48,961 nt of DNA from a virus: IMG/VR virus record IMGVR_UViG_3300047409_000197, positions 1 to 48,961 of that record; one strand, 5' to 3'. This document shows, one piece after another, positions 1 to 7,469 of the stretch. The position numbers were made by a program, and so were the translations under genes. How positions within the stretch are numbered: the first letter of the stretch is position 1; the number at the start of each line of letters is the position of its first letter. The notes below the pieces were generated by a model that did not search any database, was not told where the DNA came from, and saw nothing but the letters and a program-made list of their open reading frames with translations.

Positions 1-384
1 GGGGGGAAGGGCGAGGATAGTGTAGAAAAGGTCTAAGAGTTGTTTGGGGGATCGCCAGTTGAAAGCGGATAAACCAAGACCTTCACTAAGAATCCGGGAA
101 AGTTGATCGCTAAGTTGTGCCAACTGCATTTCGTATTCTCGAATAACTTCTCCGCGTCGTACCTGATCAACGAGCACACCTCGCAATCGCATTTCGAGAA
201 CGGGACCTTGGAGAGCTTTTTCAAACTCGTAAGTCGCGCGAGTGGTTTTGTCAAGCTGTGGTTCGATGACATGGTATATCTCGTGGGTTAGAGCGCAGTC
301 CAATCCGTTGTACAACCAGTGCTGCTCGGTGGCCGACAAGGGCATGTTGAGTTGGGAAAGCTCGTGGGTTTTGATCGCGCGCAT
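1..384 (-). CDS. DNA polymerase family A, N-terminal fragment (runs off window start)
   Basis: An open frame of 128 codons starts at ATG 384 and stays open to base 1, so the gene is cut by the window edge. It shows the segment between exonuclease and palm of phage Pol I enzymes: an N-terminal NGLDCALT stretch (an exonuclease III-like remnant), then EMRLRGVLVD, then SPKQLLDLFY. The rest of the enzyme lies at the other end of the window (47938-48961), so the fragments are one gene in a circular molecule. The start overlaps the upstream stop by one base (TAATG), which implies translational coupling. The 3'-5' exonuclease domain is not in this gene but in the product at 725-1747. Confidence 0.88.
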   Translation of the reverse strand, partial: MRAIKTHELSQLNMPLSATEQHWLYNGLDCALTHEIYHVIEPQLDKTTRATYEFEKALQGPVLEMRLRGVLVDQVRRGEVIREYEMQLAQLSDQLSRILSEGLGLSAFNWRSPKQLLDLFYTILALPP

Positions 385-728
385 TATTCGAGAATCACTT
401 CCTGTTTCGCCCGGTCCCCGTCGAGCCACCGAAGTTTAATCGGCTTCCCCGCGACCGCGGCCTTCACCAGTCCCCGCACCATCCCTTCCGTCATCCCGAA
501 GTCCATGTAGACCGCGACGGCGTCGGCGACTTCGAGCCAAGCGTGGGCGGCCTCGATGCCCTTTTTTCGTTCGGCGGGAATCTTGTCATCTAAGACATCC
601 TTCTGAGTATAGAGCAGATGACTGGCAAAAGGAGACTCACCGCGATTAAGGCAGTCACGAAGGCATCGACGACTGTAGCGGACATTGGAAAAGCCTCCGG
701 CGTAGGGGGACTCGACGATGACCCTCAT
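384..728 (-). CDS. Nucleoside deoxyribosyltransferase-like protein (DUF7768/DUF4406 type)
   Basis: This 114-residue protein begins with ESPYAGG and contains ASHLLYTQ near residue 40 and MDFGMTEGM near residue 77. These are the glycine-rich nucleotide site and glutamate-containing loop seen in small nucleoside 2-deoxyribosyltransferase-like phage proteins. The family probably acts on nucleotides or nucleosides, but the substrate cannot be told from sequence. It sits between the UDG-exonuclease and the polymerase, overlapping the first by 4 nt (ATGA) and the second by 1 nt, so all three are probably made together. A role in the nucleotide pool or in DNA base modification is inferred. The family name is from memory. 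Confidence 0.72.
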   Translation of the reverse strand: MRVIVESPYAGGFSNVRYSRRCLRDCLNRGESPFASHLLYTQKDVLDDKIPAERKKGIEAAHAWLEVADAVAVYMDFGMTEGMVRGLVKAAVAGKPIKLRWLDGDRAKQEVILE

Positions 729-1747
729 GCGTCACGCTTAATCGTCTCGGTCAGGCCTCGCTTACCAAGCAACTTCCAAGACTGTTCATTCGAGTACACA
801 GAACCCAAGAACCCTAATCCTTTTTGGCTCTCTGGTTGGAGCGCATGGTGGGCAAGCATACTGTCGTTACCGGCGTTATTCACTGGAATTCCGTACTGTC
901 TCCATAAGAAATGGATATCGTAAAGTCCATTCTGTGCGATTTTCGGGTGAGGCGTAGCCAGCACTCGGCGGACGTAGTTCCAGGCGCGGCCTTCAGACTC
1001 GATATCAGGCCAGTAAGAATGTCCCGGTCTTCGTGGGTCAACGAAAGGGACCACAAGGGCGCAAGAAGGACCTGGAGCGAATCCGATACAAGTAATTTGG
1101 TCTCCGGAAGTTTCAATGTCGAACGAAAGGCTTTTGCACGGGACAATCTTCGTTGCATAGAACCACTCCATGTCGGCGAGGTCAGGCTCGATGTAGACGA
1201 CTCTTTCCGGTCGACGGATTTCGGGGAACTCGGATTCGCGGCGGGCCTTCGCGAAATCGAGGACTGTCACGGCGCGGAGAGACCAGTCGCGGAGGATCGC
1301 GGCGGGATGGAAGGCGGGGATTACTTTGCCGTATCCATAGAGGCTTCCTGTGACTGTCCCTCTGACTTTTGAAATTGACTGATTCGGACCGATGAGAGCC
1401 CAAGTTGCGGTGTTACCGAGAGCGAGGATAATATTTGGTTTAACTTCTCGAAGCTCACGGTCGAGCCGCCCGAGTTCACCAGCCAATTCAGATTTGCAGT
1501 ATTTTCCAGCTTTAAGAGGTCCACGATTAACAATGCCTCTAGCTTTATCTGTACAGAGATTTTCGATGTCATTTGTCGGCTCCGGTTTCACGTTGAAGAC
1601 GTTGGTTAAGAAACAATCCGCGCGATGGATGCCCGCCTCGGAAAGCATTCGGGTCAGTTCTTGGCCGGAGGCCCCGACGAAAGGGGCTCGCGCTTTGGCC
1701 TCTTCCGCGCCCCAGGCCTCACCGACGATGGCGATCTTATAAGTCAT
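725..1747 (-). CDS. Uracil-DNA glycosylase fused to a PolA-type 3'-5' exonuclease
   Basis: The 340-residue protein has two domains. Residues 1-175 match the family 4/5-like uracil-DNA glycosylase fold, with GEAWG at 9-13, a conserved TNVFNVKP segment at 48-55 and HPAA at 147-150. Residues 205-330 look like the DnaQ-type proofreading domain of Pol I: FDIET (D210, E212), QNGLYD at 272-277 and NDSMLAHH with D295. The polymerase domain is missing here and is encoded two genes downstream. The protein would remove uracil and mispaired 3' ends during phage replication, probably in a complex with the separate polymerase. The N-terminal CxxC of iron-sulfur family 4 enzymes is absent, so a cluster is doubtful. 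Confidence 0.85.
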   Translation of the reverse strand: MTYKIAIVGEAWGAEEAKARAPFVGASGQELTRMLSEAGIHRADCFLTNVFNVKPEPTNDIENLCTDKARGIVNRGPLKAGKYCKSELAGELGRLDRELREVKPNIILALGNTATWALIGPNQSISKVRGTVTGSLYGYGKVIPAFHPAAILRDWSLRAVTVLDFAKARRESEFPEIRRPERVVYIEPDLADMEWFYATKIVPCKSLSFDIETSGDQITCIGFAPGPSCALVVPFVDPRRPGHSYWPDIESEGRAWNYVRRVLATPHPKIAQNGLYDIHFLWRQYGIPVNNAGNDSMLAHHALQPESQKGLGFLGSVYSNEQSWKLLGKRGLTETIKRDA

Positions 1748-1901
1748 TGTTGAGTTTAAGCTTTCGAAGCAGGGCTGAGAGACAATCGTCGAGGATTTCT
1801 TTCGTCATATAGAACGTCTCGTTCGTTCGGCCCTCGCCCATGATAGAGACTTTGAAGATTTTTTCTTCCTCGTTTTTCAACGTGATGACGATCTGATTCA
1901 T
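1737..1901 (-). CDS. Small protein of unknown function (54 aa)
   Basis: This 54-residue frame starts at ATG 1901, overlapping the stop of the methyltransferase gene by 4 nt (ATGA), and ends 11 nt inside the next gene. The product is rich in charged residues, with a predicted beta strand pair (QIVITLKN, IFKVSIMG) followed by a C-terminal helix. The overlaps on both sides are typical of this operon and are the main reason to call it. I do not recognise a family. Confidence 0.72.
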   Translation of the reverse strand: MNQIVITLKNEEEKIFKVSIMGEGRTNETFYMTKEILDDCLSALLRKLKLNNDL

Positions 1902-3163
1902 TTCGCCTGCCCCGCGAGTTTCATTTGTAGTCTGGCGCGGTCGGCGAAGTCCGAGTTGATTTCAAGTCCGAGCGCAGCTTTCGCACCCGCCTCTTTAGCC
2001 ATTCGCACCGAACTTCCTGAACCACACGTAGGGTCGAGGAATACAGTCGAGCCGTCGACGAACATTTTGAAGAAGTGTCGAAGCATTCCATCTGGCTTAA
2101 TGGACATATGATCGTCGCGCTGGGAAGGGTGGCTGAAAGCATTACTAACAGGGCTAGTGATTCGGCGGTCTCCACGGGAGCCGAAGAAAGCCGTTTCATA
2201 AATCCTCCTCGGTCCGCGTTCGGGGTCAGGGATGATTCCTATGTTATCCGATTTGATCCAAACCAACGGGAAACGATCAAGTGTAAAATTAGAATGGCGC
2301 TCAATTGTATCAATAGTCTCTCGATAGAAGTGCATTGAAAACCAAAACATGATGTGACAGGACTCATTCCCCAGACGGTCCAGGTTATCACACAAGCAAT
2401 GGATAAGATTAAAGTAATTATCCGGTCGATCATCATATCCTCCGTGTATGTCTGCGGACCCTTGCACAAACTTATCCGCCCCGATTCCGTAAGGGAAGTC
2501 GCAATGGATAAAGTTGAACTTAGGGCCGGAATAGGTTTTTGCCCACTCGCGGAAGTCGGCGGTGAGAATTGACTCAGGTTCCTTGGCTGGCGGTACGCCG
2601 AAGGCTTCGGTGAGGGCAACGGAGGCGCTGTTCGCGGCGCGTTCATTCGCGCGCCGGACGATGCCGGTGGCGGTGGACATCTTCGGCGCGGCCATGACTC
2701 GCGAGTTGCCGTTCATGATTTCCGAGGCGACCTGGATTAGTTCCTCAATCCGGCGGACGGAATAGCCAAGTTCAGTGGATGTGTTTTCTTTATTCCACTC
2801 AGGCGCCTCGGCCCGGCGCAGGTCGTGGTATTCTTTAACCGCGAGGCATTCCTCTTTCCATTCGAGATTCTTTCGGCGGACGTTCTCTTCGAGTTCTACG
2901 GCACGTAAAGCAGTAGAGTCAAGCTCGTCAATATACTGTATAGGAATGCTAGTCCAGCCAAGACGACGGGTAGCCTCCAGACGGCACTCGCCGACCACGA
3001 GCGTTCCGTTGCGATCGATGACAGGAGGATGAATAAGGCCCCGTTTACTGATAGAATCAGCGAGAGAATTGATATACGCATCGTCGAGCACCCTCCGTTG
3101 CCGTTCCTCCCGGTTGACCGTGATTGAATCGATCGGAACTGAGGCGAAAGAACCTGAAGTCAT
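1898..3163 (-). CDS. ParB-domain DNA methyltransferase (N6-adenine/N4-cytosine, beta class)
   Basis: The 421-residue protein joins two modules. Residues 1-115 are a ParB/Srx-like domain with GECRLEATRRLGW at 58-70. Residues 200-421 are an SAM-dependent DNA methyltransferase with catalytic motif DFPYG at 222-226 and SAM-binding motif DPTCGSGSS at 377-385. The catalytic motif comes before the SAM motif, as in beta-class enzymes. It probably modifies phage DNA, which would protect it against host restriction; no partner endonuclease is seen nearby. The variant DFPYG in place of DPPY is tolerated in the class. It overlaps the upstream small gene by 4 nt. Target sequence is unknown. Confidence 0.87.
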   Translation of the reverse strand: MTSGSFASVPIDSITVNREERQRRVLDDAYINSLADSISKRGLIHPPVIDRNGTLVVGECRLEATRRLGWTSIPIQYIDELDSTALRAVELEENVRRKNLEWKEECLAVKEYHDLRRAEAPEWNKENTSTELGYSVRRIEELIQVASEIMNGNSRVMAAPKMSTATGIVRRANERAANSASVALTEAFGVPPAKEPESILTADFREWAKTYSGPKFNFIHCDFPYGIGADKFVQGSADIHGGYDDRPDNYFNLIHCLCDNLDRLGNESCHIMFWFSMHFYRETIDTIERHSNFTLDRFPLVWIKSDNIGIIPDPERGPRRIYETAFFGSRGDRRITSPVSNAFSHPSQRDDHMSIKPDGMLRHFFKMFVDGSTVFLDPTCGSGSSVRMAKEAGAKAALGLEINSDFADRARLQMKLAGQAK

Positions 3164-3360
3164 GAATGCCTCTCGCCTTTGCTATCAATATCCAGCCCCC
3201 ACGCGATGTAGGTGCGGATGAGTTCGGTCGGACTTGTCCGACGGCGCTTTGCGATGCGGATAAGGGCGGCCTTGTCGGTGTAGTCGAGGAGGACGGAAAG
3301 CTGCACCCGGCCCCCATTTGGGTCGCGCTCAACGGTGCTGGGTCGGCCGCGTTCGGTCAT
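3160..3360 (-). CDS. Small ribbon-helix-helix-like protein (66 aa)
   Basis: The product has a short basic N-terminus, a strand-like segment (RVQLSVLLD) and two predicted helices (DKAALIRIAKRR, PTELIRTYIAWGL). This layout fits CopG/Arc-type ribbon-helix-helix DNA-binding proteins. It overlaps the methyltransferase start by 4 nt and is the first gene after a strong hairpin (3405-3451). Two TATGGTTC motifs lie just upstream on the opposite strand and could be binding sites; that link is inference. Confidence 0.62.
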   Translation of the reverse strand: MTERGRPSTVERDPNGGRVQLSVLLDYTDKAALIRIAKRRRTSPTELIRTYIAWGLDIDSKGERHS

Positions 3361-3404
3361 GATATGGTTCCCGCGAATACCGCGATGTATGGTTCAAAGG
3401 AAGT

Positions 3405-3451
3405 GGGACGGCGGCGAGTCAGACGGGAGTCTCACTGATTGCCGCCGTCCC
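3405..3451 (-). terminator. Long near-perfect hairpin between SSB-like gene and RHH gene
   Basis: The arms 3405-3415 and 3441-3451 are perfect 11-bp complements (GGGACGGCGGC type). Inside them, 3417-3424 and 3429-3436 pair at 7 of 8 positions around a TCCC loop. In leftward transcripts the hairpin follows the stop at 3466 and is followed by a weak U-rich stretch (CUUCCUUU), so it may be a partial terminator or an RNA-stability element. Confidence 0.6.
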
Positions 3452-3465
3452 CGGCGCGAGGAGGA

Positions 3466-3906
3466 CTAAACCCGCGCCGTTGAGTTGACCTCGGCGAAGA
3501 TGGACTGGCCATCCTGCGAGGCGCGATGTGTGACGTTGGCGATGACCTGGCGGCCGGGTGCCATTGAAATCGCCTGCTTCCGCGATGTGCCCATCTCGAT
3601 GCCAAGATGCTCGAAGAGAAAGATATCGAGGCGGTAGACGGCGTCTTCGGTCAGGTAGAAGTCGGTTCGGAAGTTGAAGTCCGAAGCGTTTTTGCCGGTG
3701 GCCGCAACCGCCGCCTGAAGCTCGTCGCCCATTGCCTGAACCGGCTTGAGTTTGAAGCGGACGAAGTCGGTCTGCTTCTGTTTGGACTTATCGAAAGCAG
3801 GGATACCGTCGACGATACAGAGATAGGGTCCGGCGGGCGGTGTCGGAGGGCGTTTGATTTCGCTGACTGGGGTATCGAGAATGGCCGCAAAGTTAGGGTT
3901 ACTCAT
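3466..3906 (-). CDS. Putative ssDNA-binding protein / recombination partner (146 aa)
   Basis: The 146-residue product has a proline-rich linker near residue 20 (KRPPTPPAG), a central beta-rich body with KQTDFVRFKLKPV and FRTDFYLTEDAVYRLDIFLFEHLGI, and a C-terminal strand region. It lies directly downstream of the Sak4-like ATPase. In many phages such ATPases are encoded next to a dedicated single-stranded DNA-binding protein, and the size and beta-rich pattern fit an OB-like fold. It lacks the acidic C-terminal tip of classical SSB. The function rests on context and is only probable. The gene is followed by the hairpin at 3405-3451. Confidence 0.6.
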   Translation of the reverse strand: MSNPNFAAILDTPVSEIKRPPTPPAGPYLCIVDGIPAFDKSKQKQTDFVRFKLKPVQAMGDELQAAVAATGKNASDFNFRTDFYLTEDAVYRLDIFLFEHLGIEMGTSRKQAISMAPGRQVIANVTHRASQDGQSIFAEVNSTARV

Positions 3907-3916
3907 GAGGGTTCCT

Positions 3917-4714
3917 TTAGCTTCTGAGGGTCTTCACAAATTCCGCCAACCCCGTTTCGATCGGCAGAGAGGGTTTCATTACCGCTGATGCAGGGTTTTT
4001 AAGATCGATCATCGCGGTGGCGACGGTTTGGATGGTGCGCTTTCCTCCAGCAGCAGTTTGGCAAAGAGCGACTGAATTAAAGTAACGGGGGATAGTGGGT
4101 CCCAATGCAGAACCGACTGCTGTTGGGTAGCCTTTTTTAGTTCCATCAGGGTTGTCGGTGTATCGAATGTGAGTGATAACGATAACGTTAGTACGAAAGG
4201 ACTCTCCTGTAAGAAGTGCCAGGACGTTCTCGACGGCGTTCTGTGCGTCATAATAGACCATCCGTTTGTCATACTTCCCGCCCGTGGCGGATTTCGTCAG
4301 GGCTTCTCGCCAGTCAAAGGCAGCGTCGGCGAGGAAGGTGAGACTGTCCAAGACAAGCCAAGTGTCCGCGCCCCAAGTGGCCGGAACGCCAAGGTCAATT
4401 TCATTGTACTTCCATCGATCCAGCATTTGTAGAGCGGTGGTAAACGCACTGGGAACCCCATCGATGACAGGACCAGCAGCAGTGGCTCGTCTTTTGTCTC
4501 GAAGGGTACGAAATTCCACATTCCCGAGGTTGGCAGGACATGTTCGTTTAACTGCATTTGCAAGCGAGTCGAGTCCATTGTCCATATCCAATATTCGCAG
4601 CTTGAAGCCTGCCGCGACGAGGGAGGCAAGAGAGCCGGTCTTGCCGGAGCCGGAATCGCCCTCAAGTAAGAGTTTTGTAAACTCTGACGATTGGTGTTTG
4701 TCAAGGCTGGGCAT
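3917..4714 (-). CDS. Sak4-like RecA-fold ATPase (single-strand annealing recombination)
   Basis: The 265-residue product carries a Walker A motif GDSGSGKT at 19-26 and a Walker B-like VLDSLTF at 121-127, followed by VIVITHIRY, which fits sensor segments of RecA-core phage ATPases. Length and architecture match the Sak4 / phage nucleotide-binding protein group, which anneals single-stranded DNA with the help of SSB. The likely SSB follows after 10 nt. Together with the nuclease at 5124-6170 it would form a recombination and repair unit. The start overlaps the upstream small gene by 14 nt. Confidence 0.83.
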   Translation of the reverse strand: MPSLDKHQSSEFTKLLLEGDSGSGKTGSLASLVAAGFKLRILDMDNGLDSLANAVKRTCPANLGNVEFRTLRDKRRATAAGPVIDGVPSAFTTALQMLDRWKYNEIDLGVPATWGADTWLVLDSLTFLADAAFDWREALTKSATGGKYDKRMVYYDAQNAVENVLALLTGESFRTNVIVITHIRYTDNPDGTKKGYPTAVGSALGPTIPRYFNSVALCQTAAGGKRTIQTVATAMIDLKNPASAVMKPSLPIETGLAEFVKTLRS

Positions 4715-4886
4715 CGGGCACCGTGTATTCGAGGACGAGGGAGATTGGGGACTCGGTAATTAAGGGCTTTTCGTCTCCGTAGTGAAGGTTGACCTCCGCG
4801 CCGGGGAAGGTAAGGATGACGGTCCAACCGAGGCCCTCGATGTGCTTGACGCGGGCGGGGACGCGGAAGATGTCACGGCGTTTCAC
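4701..4886 (-). CDS. Small protein of unknown function (61 aa)
   Basis: The product is beta-rich, with alternating hydrophobic residues (IFRVPARVKHI, WTVILTFPG, ISLVLEYTV) and no cysteine or membrane segment. It overlaps the Sak4-like gene by 14 nt and the upstream gene by 14 nt, so it belongs to the recombination operon. No family is recognised. Confidence 0.6.
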   Translation of the reverse strand: MKRRDIFRVPARVKHIEGLGWTVILTFPGAEVNLHYGDEKPLITESPISLVLEYTVPDAQP

Positions 4887-5127
4887 TGGCGGCCCTGCTT
4901 ACTTCTTTCATTTCCTCTAGTGAGGCACCAAAGCATCCGACCATCATTCCTTGGATGTAACCGAGCCATCGCATGGTCTTGTTTTCAGACATTCCTTTGA
5001 CCATCTGCTCAATCATCCAAGCAAGATGAGCAGGCGTGTTTCCTTTTTCGTTTCTTTGTTCACCAATCTCAGGAAAATGAACACGCTGTATTTCAAGCGC
5101 GGCTTTAATAGCTTGTTCTCTTGTCAT
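4873..5127 (-). CDS. Small helical protein of unknown function (84 aa)
   Basis: The frame is open further upstream, but ATG 5127 gives the 4-nt ATGA overlap with the nuclease stop that is the rule in this operon, so I place the start there. The product is mostly helical, with MTREQAIKAALEIQ at the start and several methionine-rich amphipathic segments (MIEQMVKGM, GYIQGMMVG). No known family is recognised. Its position between the nuclease and the Sak4-like ATPase suggests a DNA-metabolism accessory role. Confidence 0.66.
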   Translation of the reverse strand: MTREQAIKAALEIQRVHFPEIGEQRNEKGNTPAHLAWMIEQMVKGMSENKTMRWLGYIQGMMVGCFGASLEEMKEVSRAASETP

Positions 5128-6170
5128 CGTGACTCCAGTGGATTCCACGGCCGCCGCTCGAAGTCGCTTTCGAGGAACCGTTCGCGGACCTCGGGACTTT
5201 TCGAGCATATCTTGCGGAAAGTGCAGCCACCGTACATGGAGCACGACTTGTCATTCATCGGCCAATGGCCTTTTTCCGCGAACCCTTCCGCTTGCGCGAA
5301 CCAGTACCGGGCGTCGGCGAGCCACTCTTCGAGTTGGGCCTCGGTGCGATACGTAAAGCCACGCTGAAAACGAGTGAATCCGACAGCGATTTGTGCAGCG
5401 TCAATGATGACTCCAGCGACCGGAGTGCTAAACTGAACGCGTGCGGCGAGAGTGTAGATGGACATTTGATTATCTGGTGCAAACCCATCGAAATAATGTG
5501 GAGTTGGACTAGAGCCTGTAGTTTTTCTGTCCATGACATACTTTTGCCCTCCGAAGTCAACAACGCGATCAAGGTGGCCGCAAAGGATGTAAGGCTGCGA
5601 AGCAGAATGATCTTCCGGCCCCCAGTCCAGTTCCATCCGAAAGCTCAACTCCACCGCGGGCTTGCCGTTGGCAAGGATCAACGTCGCCGCCGGATCGTCC
5701 TTGAATTGGTCGAGATACCAAATGACGGAGCGGACGAGGGTCTCGCGGTTTTTGGAAGGGTGGTCGGAGGCCCAGGGGCCATCAGGTCCGGTCTTTTTTT
5801 GGCCGCCACATTCAGAGCATACACCATCATAGTTGGCAGGGCCAATAAGACCTGTTCCGCCACAAGTCGGACAATCTTCCGCATGTTCCCAGGTGGTTCT
5901 AAGCAAAGTCTTAACAACAAAGCGCAAGGCGCCCTCGTGATCCGCGTGTTCGGCCCCGTGATTGCCGGTTCGGAGCTTGTCGTAAAGTTCGAGGGACGAA
6001 TGATACCACTGGCCGAAAAGCAAGTGGACGCCGGTTCCGCGTGAACGCCAGCCCTCGATCATTTGGTATTCATAGAGGCGGGGGCAGGTCTTGAGCCAAG
6101 ACAATGAAGTCGAGTCCCAAGCAAACTGGACCTTGGTTCCGGGAAGGAACGGTGACTGGGCCTCGGTCAC
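5124..6170 (-). CDS. PD-(D/E)XK nuclease, Cas4/AddB-like with Fe-S cysteines
   Basis: The 348-residue protein has a RecB-type nuclease core: GHLDRVVDF with D201, the DRK motif at 214-216, and Q235xxxY239. Cysteine 29 (LKTCPRLYEY) and C310, C316 and C322 near the end are spaced as in Cas4 and AddB, where four cysteines hold a 4Fe-4S cluster. A second set, CPTC at 100-103 and CSEC at 118-121, lies before the core and resembles a zinc ribbon. It probably trims DNA ends during recombination with the Sak4-like ATPase. It overlaps both neighbours by 4 nt. The nuclease call is strong; metal ligands are inferred. Confidence 0.85.
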   Translation of the reverse strand: MTEAQSPFLPGTKVQFAWDSTSLSWLKTCPRLYEYQMIEGWRSRGTGVHLLFGQWYHSSLELYDKLRTGNHGAEHADHEGALRFVVKTLLRTTWEHAEDCPTCGGTGLIGPANYDGVCSECGGQKKTGPDGPWASDHPSKNRETLVRSVIWYLDQFKDDPAATLILANGKPAVELSFRMELDWGPEDHSASQPYILCGHLDRVVDFGGQKYVMDRKTTGSSPTPHYFDGFAPDNQMSIYTLAARVQFSTPVAGVIIDAAQIAVGFTRFQRGFTYRTEAQLEEWLADARYWFAQAEGFAEKGHWPMNDKSCSMYGGCTFRKICSKSPEVRERFLESDFERRPWNPLESR

Positions 6171-6364
6171 TTCGGCACCTCCCCCATCAAGTCATCAAGG
6201 TCAATCTTTTCCACCTTCTCGGTTGAGGCCTTCGCCTTCTTCGCTCCGGTGCCGGTGAGGTTAAAGTTGGCACGGGCGGCGCGGAAAGCAGCAATTATCG
6301 TGTCGATATTTTCCCTCGTGAGGTTAAGAGGGTCTTCATCAAAAAGCTTCTGCAAGTCGCTCAT
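6167..6364 (-). CDS. Small protein of unknown function (65 aa)
   Basis: The product has an N-terminal helix pair (MSDLQKLFDEDP, NIDTIIAAFRAARANF), a lysine-rich linker and an acidic end (KIDLDDLMGE). An acidic tail of this kind can bind partner proteins. It overlaps the nuclease gene and the RHH-like gene by 4 nt each. No family is assigned. Confidence 0.68.
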   Translation of the reverse strand: MSDLQKLFDEDPLNLTRENIDTIIAAFRAARANFNLTGTGAKKAKASTEKVEKIDLDDLMGEVPK

Positions 6365-6570
6365 GATTCCTGCCCCGCTTCCAGCATTTCCGCCTCACTC
6401 GCCCCGCCCTCGGCCAGTTTCGCGTCAACCTTTGCAAGATACCCGATGACCAGCCGCGCGATGACCGGGCCGGAACCGAGTTGGGGGTGGAGTTCGCGGA
6501 GGCGGGCGAAGTCGCCCTTACGGATGTTAATGGTGACCTTTTCGAGGTCGAAGGGTTGCTTGCGTTTCAT
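6361..6570 (-). CDS. Small ribbon-helix-helix-like DNA-binding protein (69 aa)
   Basis: The product starts with a basic segment, has a strand (KVTINIRKGD), then helices (FARLRELHP, GPVIARLVIGYLAKVDAKL). This strand-helix-helix order fits Arc/CopG-type proteins that bind DNA as dimers. It may regulate phage or host promoters. It overlaps both neighbours by 4 nt. The fold call is by pattern only. Confidence 0.6.
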   Translation of the reverse strand: MKRKQPFDLEKVTINIRKGDFARLRELHPQLGSGPVIARLVIGYLAKVDAKLAEGGASEAEMLEAGQES

Positions 6571-6770
6571 TTCTTGACCTTAATGATCCAGAGTTGGGTT
6601 GGGTTAGTTGGCGAAGTGACGAAAGATAAACAACCCAAGTCTTGATCGTTGGCCTGATCCCGGAGGCGGTAAAGTTTTTGCCTCGCCCGCTCCGGGTCAG
6701 GCGTCTCGATGCAAAGGCCGATGGGCTCGGCGAGGGCATCGTACAGTAAAGTGAGGGTGATGGGTTGCAT
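6567..6770 (-). CDS. Small protein of unknown function (67 aa)
   Basis: I use ATG 6770; a TTG at 6782 is possible. The product includes EPIGLCIETPDPERARQKLYRLRDQA and ends in a beta strand with a basic tail (LWIIKVKK). A tiny frame starting at ATG 6796 (MELHYCSC) ends in TGA that overlaps this ATG (TGATG), so translation may be coupled to that leader peptide; this is weak. No clear ribosome site lies at the usual distance. Function is unknown. Confidence 0.55.
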   Translation of the reverse strand: MQPITLTLLYDALAEPIGLCIETPDPERARQKLYRLRDQANDQDLGCLSFVTSPTNPTQLWIIKVKK

Positions 6771-6809
6771 CAACAGGAGCAATAATGCAATTCCATCACC
6801 CTCTTCCGG

Positions 6810-7313
6810 TTAGGCCGCAGGCGGTTGAGCGGGAGGTGCTTCCACGGCCTTCTCCGGAATCCCGGCGACGATGTCATCAAGCGCATCAGCCGCCAACGAC
6901 TGCTGCTCCGCAACCCGCTGCTGGGCGAGTGCCCAGATCGGCTGGCCGTGCGGACCGTTGAGCATGGACTTCGCGGCGGCCGTGATCTGATCGCCATCGG
7001 CCTTCTTGCCCTTGGCCTTGAGCATTTCCTTGATCTTGGCTTTCGCCAGACGCATGTACTCGGCCATGACGGGGTCGGCGGTGCGGCCGCCAGTTCCGGC
7101 GGTGCGAATGCCGAACTGATACTCGCTGGCGTAAGAATCGACGGCCTCCTGCGTCAAGCCCTCTTTCTTCGACAGGTTGTTGCGGACGTTCTCGCGGAGG
7201 GTTTGGTTGAGGGCGGAAGCCTCGCCCGCGGTGATCTCATGCCCTTCCTCATACCGCTCCATAACGGTGTAAGTGTGGCCGTTGATGGTAAGTTCCTGAC
7301 GCTCAAGTGACAT
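6810..7313 (-). CDS. Phage protein of unknown function, paralogue of the 12965-13435 product
   Basis: The 167-residue protein has a short beta N-terminus (QELTINGHTYTV), a helical middle and an Ala/Pro-rich tail. It shares DPVxAExMRLAxAK, L(K/R)AKGxK and a helical ELARxRV/ALAQQRV segment with the product of 12965-13435, so the two are diverged paralogues. Both are clearly translated, with GGAG-type sites (here CGGAG 8 nt before ATG). It is the first gene after its own promoter and a structured leader, which suggests separate and strong expression. I do not recognise the family; helical content could fit a DNA- or protein-binding early protein. Confidence 0.72.
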   Translation of the reverse strand: MSLERQELTINGHTYTVMERYEEGHEITAGEASALNQTLRENVRNNLSKKEGLTQEAVDSYASEYQFGIRTAGTGGRTADPVMAEYMRLAKAKIKEMLKAKGKKADGDQITAAAKSMLNGPHGQPIWALAQQRVAEQQSLAADALDDIVAGIPEKAVEAPPAQPPAA

Positions 7314-7463
7314 TGGTTATCTCCGAAATGGGCCGGACAGGCCCGGTTAAGAAAACCGTGCGGGCCGGGTCAACCCCGACTCAGTACCTTTAGGGCCTAT
7401 CACTGACTTCATCCCTAAGCTTCTAGGTAGGCCGAAGCCTCCGCACGGTGCCGGGTTGCCCGA
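7314..7463 (-). promoter_or_regulatory. Structured 5' leader with attenuator-like pairing
   Basis: The leader of the 7313 gene holds arms 7441-7449 and 7355-7363, which are perfect 9-bp complements. In the leftward RNA the second arm is followed by UUUUCUU, as in an intrinsic terminator, but the loop is 77 nt. A competing pairing exists between GGCCCG (overlapping the second arm) and CGGGCC a little further on, next to a GGGCC/GGCCC hairpin. A small AGGC-GCCT hairpin lies at 7430-7441. No open frame with a good start is seen here. Confidence 0.5.
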
Positions 7464-7469
7464 CGATGC

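Noticed and set aside
33-272. 79-codon leftward frame ending inside the polymerase fragment
   Set aside because: It lies in another frame of the polymerase N-terminal region, which has recognisable family motifs.
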